A DNA stretch of 64,000 nucleotides from Candidatus Villigracilis affinis (GCA_016718275.1 JADKEA010000025.1:124001-188000), one strand, 5' to 3'. Shown: positions 52,487 through 62,378, counted from the stretch's first letter. Program-made: numbers and translations. The notes: a model not told the origin generated them from the letters alone.

Positions 52487-53612
52487 TCCTGCCTCCCAAT
52501 ACTTTTAAGATCTGAGGTCCATATTTTTCCACACGTGATGGAGTGTCCTTCATCATGGCCGCCAACTCGTCCGCATCCTTTGGCGGATTTTCAGCCAACG
52601 CCGATAAATAAGGCTTCGGCAGGACGACATCTGACTCGACGCCCATTTCCTGCCCGGCGCTTTTTCTCCACAATTTCAATTTCTCCAGCCGACGAAGGAA
52701 CGCATCATTCTTCGCCTCAACCTGTCTCCGCTCAACCAGTGGAGCAGACACCCCCTGGCGGATCGCCGTCAAAACCGCATCACCCCACAAATGGATCTGT
52801 TTCTCGCTCAAGCCTGCTGCTGAAAGATCCACCTTCTGCTGGGCCTGATTCTTCGATAATGTGATGAGCGTATCGTCCATGATCACTTTATAAAGCGGAC
52901 GATTCAATTTCTCGGCTTCCTTTTCGCGCCATTTGCACAGATGCGCCATGACGGTCAACTCGCGCAGTGAAAGATCCTTGCGCCCCGAAAACCGCTCCCA
53001 GGATTCCCCATTCGTTTTCTGCTTGACCTCATCCAAAAGGCAGGCACGCATAAAATCATCTTTTGCAAATTCCCAGCGATTCTTTTCGCGCAATTCCTGT
53101 TCAAGGGCATCGCGCAGATTAAACAAATAATGCGTGTCCAACCGCGCATAATGGATCTGTTCCTTCGACAACGGGCGCGCGGCCCAATTTGCCTTTTGAT
53201 GGCGCTTATCCATTTGGACATTGAATTTATCGCCGAGCAATCGGTCCAGGCCAACGGCGGGATAACCCAGCACACGCGCGGCATGCATCGTATCGAACAG
53301 ATTCGCAAAGGAGAAACCGAAATCACGCCGCAGGCAGATCAAGTCGTACTCGGCGGCATGAAAGACCTTCTCGATCCTGGGGTTTGAAAAGATGGGAGCG
53401 AGCAGTTTCAAATCCCTCAATTCAAGCGGGTCGATCAGATAGTCTGTATGAGATGAGGTGATCTGTATCAAACAAACCTGCTCGCGAAACGCGTGCAGGC
53501 TGTTCGATTCTGTGTCGACCGCCACACGGCTTTGTGTGACGAGATCATCCATCATTTTTTGTAATACTTGCTTTGTGTTTACCCAGATAGGAGGCGGCAG
53601 AACGTTGGACAT
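52476..53612 (-). CDS. rnd: Ribonuclease D (3' exoribonuclease with HRDC)
   Basis: This 378-residue DEDD exonuclease trims tRNA 3' ends. The first motif is VAVDTESNSLHA, the second comes in VFHAAEYDLICLRRDFG, and the third in HYARLDTHYLFNLRD. A C-terminal HRDC domain follows (about 205-290), in line with RNase D. The overlap with the nuclease gene downstream shows one operon. Confidence 0.92.
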   Translation of the reverse strand: MSNVLPPPIWVNTKQVLQKMMDDLVTQSRVAVDTESNSLHAFREQVCLIQITSSHTDYLIDPLELRDLKLLAPIFSNPRIEKVFHAAEYDLICLRRDFGFSFANLFDTMHAARVLGYPAVGLDRLLGDKFNVQMDKRHQKANWAARPLSKEQIHYARLDTHYLFNLRDALEQELREKNRWEFAKDDFMRACLLDEVKQKTNGESWERFSGRKDLSLRELTVMAHLCKWREKEAEKLNRPLYKVIMDDTLITLSKNQAQQKVDLSAAGLSEKQIHLWGDAVLTAIRQGVSAPLVERRQVEAKNDAFLRRLEKLKLWRKSAGQEMGVESDVVLPKPYLSALAENPPKDADELAAMMKDTPSRVEKYGPQILKVLGGRNAN

Positions 53613-53667
53613 ATTGACTGATTATAAACCTTCTACAAGCCGCTGAGGAATTAAATCCGTTGCCAGC

Positions 53668-54696
53668 TTATATCCCTTTCCCGTCGGGCGAATTCATCTG
53701 CTTTCGACCCGCGTGTAACAGAAAGTCGTATCCATTTTGAAGAAAATAGCACACAAAAAGCACAATGATCGACCCCGGAATAAACTGAAACATGATTGTG
53801 GAGAGTCCAATCCTGTGTGCCAGCAGCCCAACCAACACATACCAGATCGGGCGGTGGAACAAATACGCAAAAAACGAAGCCGTGGAAATGGGAGCCCAGA
53901 TTCGCCACCCACCCACATTGGTGCGGAAGATCCCCAACCACATCAATACCCAGCCGAGAATGTAAAAATCCACAGCCAGCAGGTAAAAGCCGTGGGTAAT
54001 ATCAACACCCGAGGCCAACGCCATGCGGAAAGCCAACACACCCAGAAAAGCAATCCCAACTTTGAAAGCGAAATGCAAATTGAAGAGCCATTCACGAACC
54101 TGATGGAGACGCGCAAAATAAATGCCAGCCAAAAAGATGAAAAAATATTCGAAGAACCTGCCGTCAAGCAAACCTGTCATTTTGTGCAAAACGTAGGTCG
54201 CGGCAAAAATCACCAGCGACCAAACCGCCAATCCGCTGTTGGATTGGATGCGATAGGTCAGAATCCCGAACAGGAAGTAATAACTCACAACAACACTGAT
54301 ATACCAAAGCGTGAGCATCTGCTTTACGAAGGCCGGCGAGAAAATGAACTGGATGTTGAGCAGATACACCGTCAGGTCGAAGCGCTTCAGCGAATATCCC
54401 ATCACAAAGATGAATAATGCGAGGGCAAACCAGTAGGGAGGGAAGATCCGCATGAATTTTGATTTTATGTAGGCCAGCGGCTCATGTCCGCGTTTTTGCA
54501 TGGAAACTTCCTGAAAATAGCCCGCCAAAAAGAAAAATGATCCCAATAAAAAAGCGCCGACAAAATGCGAGATCGGACCCAACTCCACGCCAAAAACTTG
54601 CAATGAAAATACGTCGCTGTGAAGGATCAACAACAGGACGATGGACAATGCCCTCAGCGCCTCGAATTCCTGCAAGCGTTGTTTTCCAGCGCTCAT
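53668..54696 (-). CDS. Acyltransferase family 3 membrane protein
   Basis: This 342-residue, about ten-helix O-acyltransferase opens with LQEFEALRALSIVLLLILHS, which resembles the family's R/H motif. Members acetylate or acylate surface polysaccharides or antibiotics. It overlaps the acetyltransferase gene upstream by ATGA. The acceptor is unknown. Confidence 0.82.
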   Translation of the reverse strand: MSAGKQRLQEFEALRALSIVLLLILHSDVFSLQVFGVELGPISHFVGAFLLGSFFFLAGYFQEVSMQKRGHEPLAYIKSKFMRIFPPYWFALALFIFVMGYSLKRFDLTVYLLNIQFIFSPAFVKQMLTLWYISVVVSYYFLFGILTYRIQSNSGLAVWSLVIFAATYVLHKMTGLLDGRFFEYFFIFLAGIYFARLHQVREWLFNLHFAFKVGIAFLGVLAFRMALASGVDITHGFYLLAVDFYILGWVLMWLGIFRTNVGGWRIWAPISTASFFAYLFHRPIWYVLVGLLAHRIGLSTIMFQFIPGSIIVLFVCYFLQNGYDFLLHAGRKQMNSPDGKGI

Positions 54697-55124
54697 AAAT
54701 TCTTCTCCATTACCATGCCATCTTCCCCATCACTGTAATATCGGCTCCAGATCTCGGTCGTTGCGTAGCCTTCCTGTTCGTAGAGAGAAATCGCGGCAAT
54801 GTTTGAAATTCGCACCGTCAGGCGCGAACGCGGCACACCGAGTTTGGCTTCGCAGGCACGCAGCAATGCCCGCCCGATGCCGCGCCGCTGAAAGCGTGGA
54901 TCAACCCCAATGGTGGCGATCCAGCCCCACCCTTCGCGCGGACGCGGGTCGCCTCCCACGAATCCTGCCATTTGGCCGTCCACTACGGCTTTGAGTCGAA
55001 TCACTTCGGGGAAGGTCAATACGGCGAATAAATCGAATAAAGGCCATGCATCCTTGTCGAAGCAGGCTTTTTCAAGTTTGCGAAGCGCGTTCAGGTCGAA
55101 AATGTTAGCGGGGACGATTTCCAT
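54693..55124 (-). CDS. GNAT N-acetyltransferase (RimI-like)
   Basis: This 143-residue GNAT has the acetyl-CoA loop VDPRFQRRGIGRALL and a C-terminal SLYEQEGYATTEIWSRYY, typical of RimI ribosomal alanine acetyltransferases. RimI is often near tsaD, but here the two are 54 kb apart. Its stop overlaps the start of the acyltransferase gene. Confidence 0.78.
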   Translation of the reverse strand: MEIVPANIFDLNALRKLEKACFDKDAWPLFDLFAVLTFPEVIRLKAVVDGQMAGFVGGDPRPREGWGWIATIGVDPRFQRRGIGRALLRACEAKLGVPRSRLTVRISNIAAISLYEQEGYATTEIWSRYYSDGEDGMVMEKNL

Positions 55125-55158
55125 AAAATAAGGTCTCTCTTGCGAGAGACCTTATTTT
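55125..55158. terminator. Bidirectional rho-independent terminator
   Basis: A perfect 15-bp stem (55125-55139 with 55144-55158), four-base loop, with U-runs on both sides. It serves the slipin gene (minus) and insulates the RimI-like gene, whose start lies at 55124. Confidence 0.8.
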
Positions 55159-55183
55159 ATTCCATTTATGGATTACAGGCGAA

Positions 55184-56089
55184 TTACTTGGTGCCCTTGC
55201 TAAGGAAGTTATCCATCATGCTGGTGAATTCCATCGGGAAGATGTATTTGGTGGAGGGACTCATGCCCATGGCCTTGAGGGTCTCAAAGTATTGCAGGGT
55301 CATGGTCTTCTGATCAATGGTCTTGGCCGAGTTGTAGATCTGCTCGAGGGCTTTCGCAAAACCTTCGGCGCGCAGAAGCTGGGCTTCGCGTTCACCTTCA
55401 GCCTTGAGAATGGCAGACTGCTTTTCACCTTCAGCGCGGAGAATGTTGGATTGCTTTTCACCTTCAGCCACGTTGACGGCGGCTTCGCGTGTACCCGTGG
55501 ATTCAGTCACCACGGCGCGGCGGATACGCTCGGCAGACATCTGGCGGTTCATCGCGTCCTGAACATCACGCGGAGGGATGATCTCGCGAATTTCAACGTT
55601 GGTCACTTTGACACCCCAGCGCTCGGTGACTTCATCGAGGCGGGTGCGGAGCATGTTGTTGATGTGTTCGCGCTCGGAAAGCACATCATCGAGGGGGATA
55701 CCACCGATCACCGCGCGCAGGGTCGTAGCCGCAATACCAGCCGCGGCAGATTCAAAGTTACCTACCTGCAAGACCGACTGGGCGGGGTCGAGTACCTTGT
55801 AATACCACAGGAAGTCAATGGAGATCGGGGCGTTATCTTTCGTAATGGAGGTCTGATGAGGAACCTCACGAACTTGTTCGCGTAAATCCACTTTGACAGG
55901 GCGGTCAGCGCCGGGGATGAGCAGAACTACACCCGGTCCTTTGGGCTTATCCAAAACACGCCCCAAGCGGAACACAACGAGACGTTGATACTCTGGCACG
56001 ATGCGAAGGAAATTGAATGCCAAAAATACAACAACGCCTACTCCCAGACATAAAAATAAAGCACCTACCGAACCAAGAACGCCATTCAT
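55184..56089 (-). CDS. Slipin (stomatin-like SPFH protein)
   Basis: This 301-residue SPFH protein has one N-terminal membrane helix (about 8-28), the stomatin-like core (VPEYQRLVVFRLGRVLDKPK, IDFLWYYKVLDPAQ, ATTLRAVIGGIPLDDVL) and three imperfect copies of RAEGEKQSA/N-type repeats in the coiled coil (about 205-245). It lies 12 bp behind an NfeD gene; slipin-NfeD pairs form membrane complexes, possibly regulating proteolysis. Confidence 0.92.
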   Translation of the reverse strand: MNGVLGSVGALFLCLGVGVVVFLAFNFLRIVPEYQRLVVFRLGRVLDKPKGPGVVLLIPGADRPVKVDLREQVREVPHQTSITKDNAPISIDFLWYYKVLDPAQSVLQVGNFESAAAGIAATTLRAVIGGIPLDDVLSEREHINNMLRTRLDEVTERWGVKVTNVEIREIIPPRDVQDAMNRQMSAERIRRAVVTESTGTREAAVNVAEGEKQSNILRAEGEKQSAILKAEGEREAQLLRAEGFAKALEQIYNSAKTIDQKTMTLQYFETLKAMGMSPSTKYIFPMEFTSMMDNFLSKGTK

Positions 56090-56101
56090 ATGTTTTCTCC
56101 T

Positions 56102-56707
56102 TTATGAAATGATTATTTGTTTTTCCACAACCAGGGTAAAACCATCCCGTCGAATTACACGGACATGGCTCCCAGCTGGAATTTCAGAATCGCTGCGTGC
56201 TGACCACATCTCCCCAGCAATGTACACGCTCCCATCGCTATGAATGGCTGACTTTGCCTCGCCGACCTGGCCGACAAGCGCCTCAAGGTCATGCGTAGGC
56301 CTGCGCGAAATTGCCTCAATGGCCTTACGCAGGACAAACCACAGGAAAACAGACACCAACCCGGAAGAGATCAGGGCAATGATCGGGTTCACAGAAATGA
56401 GGCTGCCATCTTCGCTGGCAAACAAAAACACCGAGCCAATCACTACCAGCAAAATGGAAAGCACCAGATAAAGGAGGCTTTTTGGCTTTCGAATGGCCTG
56501 AACGAACGGCACAATGCTCAACAACAAGATGACCAAAGCCCACCAGTTTATTGAAAGGTTGTACAACGCATACCCAACCAGCACAAAGCAGAATAAGGCG
56601 CCGATTTCCACTACCCCGGTCCCCGGGGTGGCCACTGCCATGAACACAAGCACAATCCCTGCAAGAAAGATCAGATAGGCAACATTTGGGTCGAGTAAAA
56701 AGTCCAT
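56102..56707 (-). CDS. NfeD-like membrane protein
   Basis: In this 201-residue NfeD-type protein, about four to five hydrophobic helices (5-120) precede a C-terminal OB-fold domain (about 135-200, LVGQVGEAKSAIHSDGSVYI and VRVIRRDGFTLVVEK). The N-terminal protease part of long NfeD forms is absent. It pairs with the slipin gene downstream. Confidence 0.85.
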   Translation of the reverse strand: MDFLLDPNVAYLIFLAGIVLVFMAVATPGTGVVEIGALFCFVLVGYALYNLSINWWALVILLLSIVPFVQAIRKPKSLLYLVLSILLVVIGSVFLFASEDGSLISVNPIIALISSGLVSVFLWFVLRKAIEAISRRPTHDLEALVGQVGEAKSAIHSDGSVYIAGEMWSARSDSEIPAGSHVRVIRRDGFTLVVEKQIIIS

Positions 56708-56845
56708 TGTTCCTCCAATTGATTATACAACAAGAAGCAAAGGTTTCGATTCGGTATACGGTAAATGTCATGTTAAGGTTGCGTCGGACTTTGAGGCAAG
56801 CGGTTGTATAATACGCCCTAGTAAAAACCCTTCCTAGGAGTCCGA

Positions 56846-58159
56846 GTGAAATTCCAAAAAATCTGTGTAATTGGGCTTGGCTACATTGGCCTCCCCACAG
56901 CAACCACATTTGCCGCGCATGGAATCAACGTTCTTGGCGTGGATATCAACCAGCAAATCATCGATATCCTCAACAGAGGTGAGATCCATATCCACGAGCC
57001 AGGCTTGCGCGATGGTTTGAACGGCGCAATTCAATCGGGAAAATTCAAAGCTGCCACCCGCCCCGAAGAGGCAGATACTTTTATCATCGCCGTCCCAACC
57101 CCCTTTCAGAATGATGAATTCGGTAAATACAACGGGACAACCTACAAACTGGCCGACATGCGCGCAGTGATCTCTGCCGCTGAATCCATCGTGCCGTTTT
57201 TGCGGAAGGGAAATCTTGTCGTGCTTGAATCGACTTCTCCTCCGCGCACCACAATCGACCTGGTAGCCCCCATCCTCGCTCGTTCCGGACTTGAAGCTGG
57301 GCGCGACTTTCATTTGGCATATTCTCCCGAAAGGGTTTTGCCCGGACAGATCCTGCGCGAGTTGATCGAGAACGCACGCGTCATCGGCGGCGTAACCCCC
57401 GAATCCGCCCAGGCGGGCCATGAGCTGTACTCGATCTTCGTCAAAGGCAAGATCATCGAGACCGATGCCACCACTGCAGAAATGGTCAAATTGATGGAAA
57501 ACACCTACCGCGATGTGAATATCGCCATCGCCAATGAATTCTCGCGGCTCTCCGATAAATTTGGCATCGATGTTTGGGAAGCCATTTCGCTTGCCAATCT
57601 GCATCCGCGCGTAAAGATCCTAAACCCCGGCCCCGGCGTCGGTGGTCACTGCATCAGTGTGGATCCCTGGTTTCTTGTCGAAGCCGCACCCGAATTGACC
57701 CAGCTCATCTACCATTCAAGGCAGGTAAATGACACCCAGCCGCATTTTGTGGTGGAAACGGTCAAGCGCGCCATGGGCACACTCAACGGAAAACGGATCG
57801 CGGCCCTCGGCCTCGCATACAAACCTGATGTGGATGATCTTCGTGAAAGCCCGGCAACTGAAGTGGTGCACCTGCTTCAAAAGGAAGGCGCACAGGTCAG
57901 AGCTTGGGAACCGTTCAAACCCACTGCGCAGATGGAAGGCATTAATATGGCGGCCACTTTTGAAGAAGCCATCAGCGATGCCGACACACTTCTTCTGCTG
58001 GTAAAACACAAGGAATTTGCAACGCTTGATCCGCACGAGATCGCCGGAAAGACCAATGCCAAAGTTATTGTCGACACGGTCAATGGCTGGGACAATGCCG
58101 CCTGGAAGAACAACGGCTTTAAGTTCTTCCGCATCGGCGACAACAAATCGAATTCATAA
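56846..58159 (+). CDS. wecC: UDP-N-acetyl-D-mannosamine dehydrogenase (WecC-like)
   Basis: This 437-residue nucleotide-sugar dehydrogenase oxidises the C6 hydroxyl with NAD. The Rossmann motif VIGLGYIGLPTA opens it; the catalytic Cys lies in GVGGHCISVDPWFL; the C-terminal domain has ALGLAYKPDVDDLRESP. With WecB next door the route UDP-GlcNAc to UDP-ManNAc to UDP-ManNAcA is implied. The GTG start has AGGAG six bases upstream. Confidence 0.9.
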   Translation: MKFQKICVIGLGYIGLPTATTFAAHGINVLGVDINQQIIDILNRGEIHIHEPGLRDGLNGAIQSGKFKAATRPEEADTFIIAVPTPFQNDEFGKYNGTTYKLADMRAVISAAESIVPFLRKGNLVVLESTSPPRTTIDLVAPILARSGLEAGRDFHLAYSPERVLPGQILRELIENARVIGGVTPESAQAGHELYSIFVKGKIIETDATTAEMVKLMENTYRDVNIAIANEFSRLSDKFGIDVWEAISLANLHPRVKILNPGPGVGGHCISVDPWFLVEAAPELTQLIYHSRQVNDTQPHFVVETVKRAMGTLNGKRIAALGLAYKPDVDDLRESPATEVVHLLQKEGAQVRAWEPFKPTAQMEGINMAATFEEAISDADTLLLLVKHKEFATLDPHEIAGKTNAKVIVDTVNGWDNAAWKNNGFKFFRIGDNKSNS

Positions 58160-58220
58160 ATTGACCACAAGCCCGTCAAACTATTAAAAATCCTAATCTT
58201 GTGTTGAGGCACTCGAAACA

Positions 58221-59321
58221 TTGAAAATTCTCTCCGTTTTTGGAACCCGTCCTGAAGCCGTGAAAATGGCGCCAGTTGTAAAACTTTTGCAAAAAACAGC
58301 AGGGATCGAATCAAAAGTCTGCGTTACAGCCCAGCACAGGCAAATGCTCGATCAGGTGCTCAACCTGTTCGAGATCCAGCCAGATTACGACCTCGACCTG
58401 ATGCGCGACAATCAGTCTCTTGCGCAGTTGAGCGCAAGCATCTTCACTCATCTCGATCCCGTTCTGGAAGATTTCAAACCCGATTGGGTACTGGCACAAG
58501 GTGACACAACGACCGTTGCCATTACCTCCCTTTTATCTTATTTCCGCCGCATTAAATTTGGTCACGTGGAAGCAGGCTTGCGCACCCACGACAAGTGGCA
58601 GCCCTTCCCCGAAGAGATCAACCGCCGCATTGCCGGCGTCACCGCCGACATGCACTTTGCCCCCACTGACTGGTCGCGTGATAATTTACTGCGCGAAGGC
58701 GTGGATGAAAACATCATCAAGGTCACGGGCAACACCGTCATTGATGCTTTGCAATTCGTTTCGAAACAATCCGAGCCGCAAGAGATCACGCAACTCGTGC
58801 AGGAAAAACTGACTTCCTCCAAACTTATCCTCGTCACGGCACATCGCCGTGAAAATTTCGGGAAACCCATGGAAGATATTTGCCATGCCCTCAAAGAGCT
58901 TTCACAGGAAGCTGGCGTGGAAATCGTCTACCCTGTGCATCTGAACCCAAATGTGCAGGAACCTGTGAACAGGATTCTCAAAGATGTGGATCACATCACC
59001 CTCCTTCCGCCTCTGGACTACCTGCCGCTTGTTCATTTGATGAAACATGCCACACTCATCCTGACAGATTCGGGCGGAATCCAGGAAGAAGCCCCTGCAT
59101 TTGGAGTGCCAACCCTCGTTTTACGAGATGTCACCGAACGCCCGGAGGGAGTAAAAGCGGGTACGCTCAAACTTGTTGGAACAGAGACCAGTCACATCGT
59201 CGAAGAAGCGAAGCGATTGTTGTATGACAAATCCGCCTATGCTCAAATGGCCAAAGCTGCCAATCCATATGGCGATGGACACGCAGCAGAGATGATCATC
59301 CAGGCACTGTTGGAAAAATAA
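58221..59321 (+). CDS. wecB: UDP-N-acetylglucosamine 2-epimerase
   Basis: This 366-residue epimerase opens KILSVFGTRPEAVKMAPVV and has the segments VLAQGDTTTVAI, HVEAGLRT and TDSGGIQEEAPAFG of the family. It starts with TTG; no strong ribosome binding site was seen. It makes UDP-ManNAc, the substrate of the WecC-like enzyme upstream, for a surface polysaccharide. Confidence 0.95.
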   Translation: MKILSVFGTRPEAVKMAPVVKLLQKTAGIESKVCVTAQHRQMLDQVLNLFEIQPDYDLDLMRDNQSLAQLSASIFTHLDPVLEDFKPDWVLAQGDTTTVAITSLLSYFRRIKFGHVEAGLRTHDKWQPFPEEINRRIAGVTADMHFAPTDWSRDNLLREGVDENIIKVTGNTVIDALQFVSKQSEPQEITQLVQEKLTSSKLILVTAHRRENFGKPMEDICHALKELSQEAGVEIVYPVHLNPNVQEPVNRILKDVDHITLLPPLDYLPLVHLMKHATLILTDSGGIQEEAPAFGVPTLVLRDVTERPEGVKAGTLKLVGTETSHIVEEAKRLLYDKSAYAQMAKAANPYGDGHAAEMIIQALLEK

Positions 59322-59451
59322 TCCCAATTCCGGTGATGGAAGACCTCCTTTCAATTTCATTTTTGGAAGATAGTTACCTGTAATGTGAAAAAAAGAAGTT
59401 TGTAATGTTACACGAAAAATTTCTGAGTATAATGGAAACAGGAAAAAAAAG

Positions 59452-60393
59452 ATGTTGCGCCGATCATTTGCTGTAGTGCTTGCTATTTTCTTGCTCAGTA
59501 CCAGCTGGGGACCTGTTCGCGCACAAGATCAAGGTTCAAAGTATTTTAGCGAGACCGGACACAATGTAAAAGGGGAATTTCTGGTCTTCTATAACAGCAA
59601 TCCCAACGCCTTGTTCCTTTATGGTTACCCGATCACCGAAGAATTTGTTGACAAAAGCAACAAGACTGTTCAATATTTCCAGCGCGCCCGTTTTGAATAT
59701 GACCCGAATCAACCTGCAGGACAGCGGGTACTACTGACACAACTTGGCCGTCAGACCTTTGTCTCCACCGGGCCGCTGAATGTTGCCAACACGCTGGCAT
59801 GCCGCACTTATTCTGAAACTGGTTACGCTGTTTGTTTTGCATTTCTTGAATTTTTCGATCAATACGGCGGGGTCACCCAATTTGGGTATCCCATCTCGGG
59901 CTTTGAGTATCACGAGAACAAGATCGTGCAGTATTTCGAAAAAGCCCGCCTGGAGTGGCAGCCTTGGAAGATGGAAGGTCAGCGCGTGGTGGTTTCAGAC
60001 CTGGGCCGCATGTATTTCGATACTCTCGGCGAAGACCCTGGCCTGCTCTCCCCCGTCAAGCCGCTGAACAACACCACCCAGGATGTGATCAGTTTGCAGG
60101 TGCGCGCCTTCGTTTGGAAGGCCGTAACCCTCTCCAGCGATTCTCAACTGGTCTTTGTCATCGTACAGGACCAAAACCTGCAGCCCATCGCAAATGCGAC
60201 CTGCTCCACCATGGTCCACTGGCCGGATGGCCGCACAGAGACTGTGCCGCTGAACACCAACACGAACGGCGTGGGAATCGTGCCGCTTTCATTCGTCAGT
60301 CAGCCTTATGGCAGTTTGATCTACACGGACGTAGCATGTTCTTTCGGAAACCTTAGCGGAAAGACCACGACATCCTTCAGGATCTGGTACTAA
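59452..60393 (+). CDS. Secreted repeat protein, unknown
   Basis: This 313-residue exported protein has a signal peptide (cleavage near PVRA-Q24). Two tandem repeats of about 80 residues share YSETGYxV...FGYPIS..F..ENKIVQYFEKARLEW and the matching YGYPITEEF...NKTVQYFQRARFEYDP, followed by VL.QLGR.TF and VVSDLGRMYF. The C-terminal 100 residues look Ig-like. The repeats resemble LGFP-type or wall-binding modules but are not a confident match. A strong terminator follows. Confidence 0.75.
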   Translation: MLRRSFAVVLAIFLLSTSWGPVRAQDQGSKYFSETGHNVKGEFLVFYNSNPNALFLYGYPITEEFVDKSNKTVQYFQRARFEYDPNQPAGQRVLLTQLGRQTFVSTGPLNVANTLACRTYSETGYAVCFAFLEFFDQYGGVTQFGYPISGFEYHENKIVQYFEKARLEWQPWKMEGQRVVVSDLGRMYFDTLGEDPGLLSPVKPLNNTTQDVISLQVRAFVWKAVTLSSDSQLVFVIVQDQNLQPIANATCSTMVHWPDGRTETVPLNTNTNGVGIVPLSFVSQPYGSLIYTDVACSFGNLSGKTTTSFRIWY

Positions 60394-60414
60394 TCTTTCA
60401 AAAATTTGTAACAC

Positions 60415-60450
60415 AAAAAGAAGGCGCTCTAAAAGGAGCGCCTTCTTTTT
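60415..60450. terminator. Rho-independent terminator
   Basis: A perfect 15-bp stem (60415-60429 with 60436-60450), six-base loop, ending in five T. It lies between the secreted repeat gene and the convergent lipoprotein gene. Confidence 0.82.
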
Positions 60451-60454
60451 GTTA

Positions 60455-61018
60455 TCAAGGAATGGGTGTTCCCTCAGCGTTGATGGTCACAGATTTGACC
60501 AAAATAGTATTGCAGCCCATATCCGTCATGAAACCGAGATAACTTCCATCGTTGTCAAAAAGATCGATCTTTAATATTTCCCGCCCGCTGATCGTCACAT
60601 GATTCCATTTGCTGATCTGCGTCAATTGCTCAAATATCTCTGCATTGAGTGGGACGATGTGCAGGAGGTTGATACTCCCGCTTGGCGGCGCCCCATCCCA
60701 GTGATAGAAGAATTTGTGGGCAAACACAGTCGTATCCACTGCCTCTTGTGAGGAAAAATCGCCCGTCGTCACGAGAATATCATGTGACATGAAGGGTGCG
60801 CCCGAATCGTACCAAAGCGAAACATGGCGGACGACTCCCGTGAATGTGGTGTCTGTGGAATATTCGTAGGTGACATTCCACGTTCGGCTGTCAGGCATTG
60901 AGATATTGGTGTAATCCGGGGAGAAAGTCATTTCTTCAAAGGGCGGCCTCCCTGAAAGATCCACCCCACAGGCTGTGATAAGAAAAATACATAATATAAA
61001 AGGCCACATTTTATTCAT
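60455..61018 (-). CDS. Lipoprotein, unknown
   Basis: This protein of about 187 residues has the lipobox ITAC (lipidated Cys about 17) and a beta-rich exported domain. No family was recognised. The start is ATG 61018; TTG 61024 is possible. It lies seven bases after the sugar transferase gene, so it is in the same operon. Confidence 0.7.
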   Translation of the reverse strand: MNKMWPFILCIFLITACGVDLSGRPPFEEMTFSPDYTNISMPDSRTWNVTYEYSTDTTFTGVVRHVSLWYDSGAPFMSHDILVTTGDFSSQEAVDTTVFAHKFFYHWDGAPPSGSINLLHIVPLNAEIFEQLTQISKWNHVTISGREILKIDLFDNDGSYLGFMTDMGCNTILVKSVTINAEGTPIP

Positions 61019-61025
61019 GGCCAAG

Positions 61026-61625
61026 TTATTGTTCCCCTTTGAAATACTCCACCGTGGACTGCCCCGCTTGATTGACGCCTTCGCGTAAGACCACTTTCGA
61101 GACCGTCATAAAGATGATTCGAATATCCAGCCAGAAGGACCAATTATCAACATACCAAACATCCATGCGGAAACGGGATGGCCAGTCAATGGCGTTTCGT
61201 CCGTTGACTTGTGCCCAGCCTGTCAACCCGGGCATTACATCATGCCGACGCATTTGCTCAGGTGAGTAAAGCGGGAGATAATCCATCAACAGCGGGCGCG
61301 GACCGACAAAGCTCATCTCGCCGCGCAGAATGTTGAAGAGTTCGGGCAATTCGTCTAGCGAGAGAGAGCGGAGAATCCTGCCAAAGCGTGTGAGCCGCTC
61401 GGCGTCCGGGAGCAGGCTTCCGTCACGGGCGAAGCGGTTCGTCATCGAACGAAATTTATAAATGTGAAATGGACGTCCCTTGTAACCTGGGCGCTGCTGT
61501 GTAAATAAGATCGGCGATCCGATAAAGATGCGGACGAAGATCGCAGTGAGAATCAAAACAGGGGAAAGAATGATGAGGGCAATCAGTGCGAAGGTTAGAT
61601 CGAAAATGCGTTTACTCAAAGGCAT
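61026..61625 (-). CDS. Undecaprenyl-phosphate sugar phosphotransferase (PglC/WcaJ type)
   Basis: This 199-residue monotopic sugar-1-phosphate transferase begins KRIFDLTFALIALIILSPVL (membrane helix), then RPGYKGRPFHIYKFRSM, DELPELFNILRGEMSFVGPRP and GLTGWAQVNGRN. It starts assembly of a surface polysaccharide on the lipid carrier. It matches short PglC-type enzymes. The gene is oriented away from wecB but is probably part of the same pathway. Confidence 0.92.
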   Translation of the reverse strand: MPLSKRIFDLTFALIALIILSPVLILTAIFVRIFIGSPILFTQQRPGYKGRPFHIYKFRSMTNRFARDGSLLPDAERLTRFGRILRSLSLDELPELFNILRGEMSFVGPRPLLMDYLPLYSPEQMRRHDVMPGLTGWAQVNGRNAIDWPSRFRMDVWYVDNWSFWLDIRIIFMTVSKVVLREGVNQAGQSTVEYFKGEQ

Positions 61626-61695
61626 GTTCGTATTATAACCAGACTTTGGAAGTGTCTAAAGTTTATGGTATATTTTGCACAGGAGTACAGCAGCC

Positions 61696-62373
61696 ATGAA
61701 TGAGCGAATCCTAATTATCGAAGATGACCAGGCAATTCTCAAACTTTTACAACGAGGCCTGGCTTATGAAGGTTATACCGTGGACACGGCAACCGATGGG
61801 CGCATGGGCTTGATCGCCGCGCGCGACCACACCCCCGATCTGGTCGTTTTGGATTGGATGCTGCCCGGCATGGACGGGCTTGAGGTGTGCAACCGATTGC
61901 GAACGGGTGGTTCGATCCCGATCCTGATGCTGACTGCAAAAGATACAGTGCAGGACCGCATTCAAGGGTTGGATGCGGGCGCAGATGATTACATGGTAAA
62001 GCCATTTAATCTCGACGAATTGCTGGCGCGTGTGCGCGCCCTTTTGCGCCGAACACAACCCGAGCGAATCCCTGTATTGAAATTTGCAGACCTTTCACTT
62101 GATACCGGTTCACGACAGGCCGCGCGCGGAACCCGCCTTGTGGCGTTGACCGCGAAAGAATATGAACTGCTTGAATTATTCCTGCGCCACCCCAAGCAGG
62201 TGCTGACGCGCGAAGTCATTTTTGACCGCGTGTGGGGCTACGATTTCGGCGGCGAGAGTAACGTGCTTGAAGTATATATTCGCTATTTGCGCCAGAAATT
62301 GGAAGGCGAAGGCGAGGCCCGTCTCATCCACACCGTGCGCGGCGTGGGATATGTAATGCGGGAAAATCCGTAA
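61696..62373 (+). CDS. OmpR-family response regulator
   Basis: This 225-residue regulator has a receiver domain (RILIIEDDQAILKLL, phospho-acceptor D in LVVLDWMLPGMDG, K in DDYMVKPFN) and a C-terminal winged helix ending HTVRGVGYVMREN. The start at 61696 has AGGAG ten bases upstream. It pairs with the histidine kinase gene downstream, which is separated by a terminator. Confidence 0.93.
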   Translation: MNERILIIEDDQAILKLLQRGLAYEGYTVDTATDGRMGLIAARDHTPDLVVLDWMLPGMDGLEVCNRLRTGGSIPILMLTAKDTVQDRIQGLDAGADDYMVKPFNLDELLARVRALLRRTQPERIPVLKFADLSLDTGSRQAARGTRLVALTAKEYELLELFLRHPKQVLTREVIFDRVWGYDFGGESNVLEVYIRYLRQKLEGEGEARLIHTVRGVGYVMRENP

Positions 62374-62378
62374 CTGAT

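Noticed and set aside
51431..52864. 477-codon plus-strand frame
   Set aside because: It lies antisense to the beta-CASP nuclease and RNase D genes, both with full catalytic motifs.
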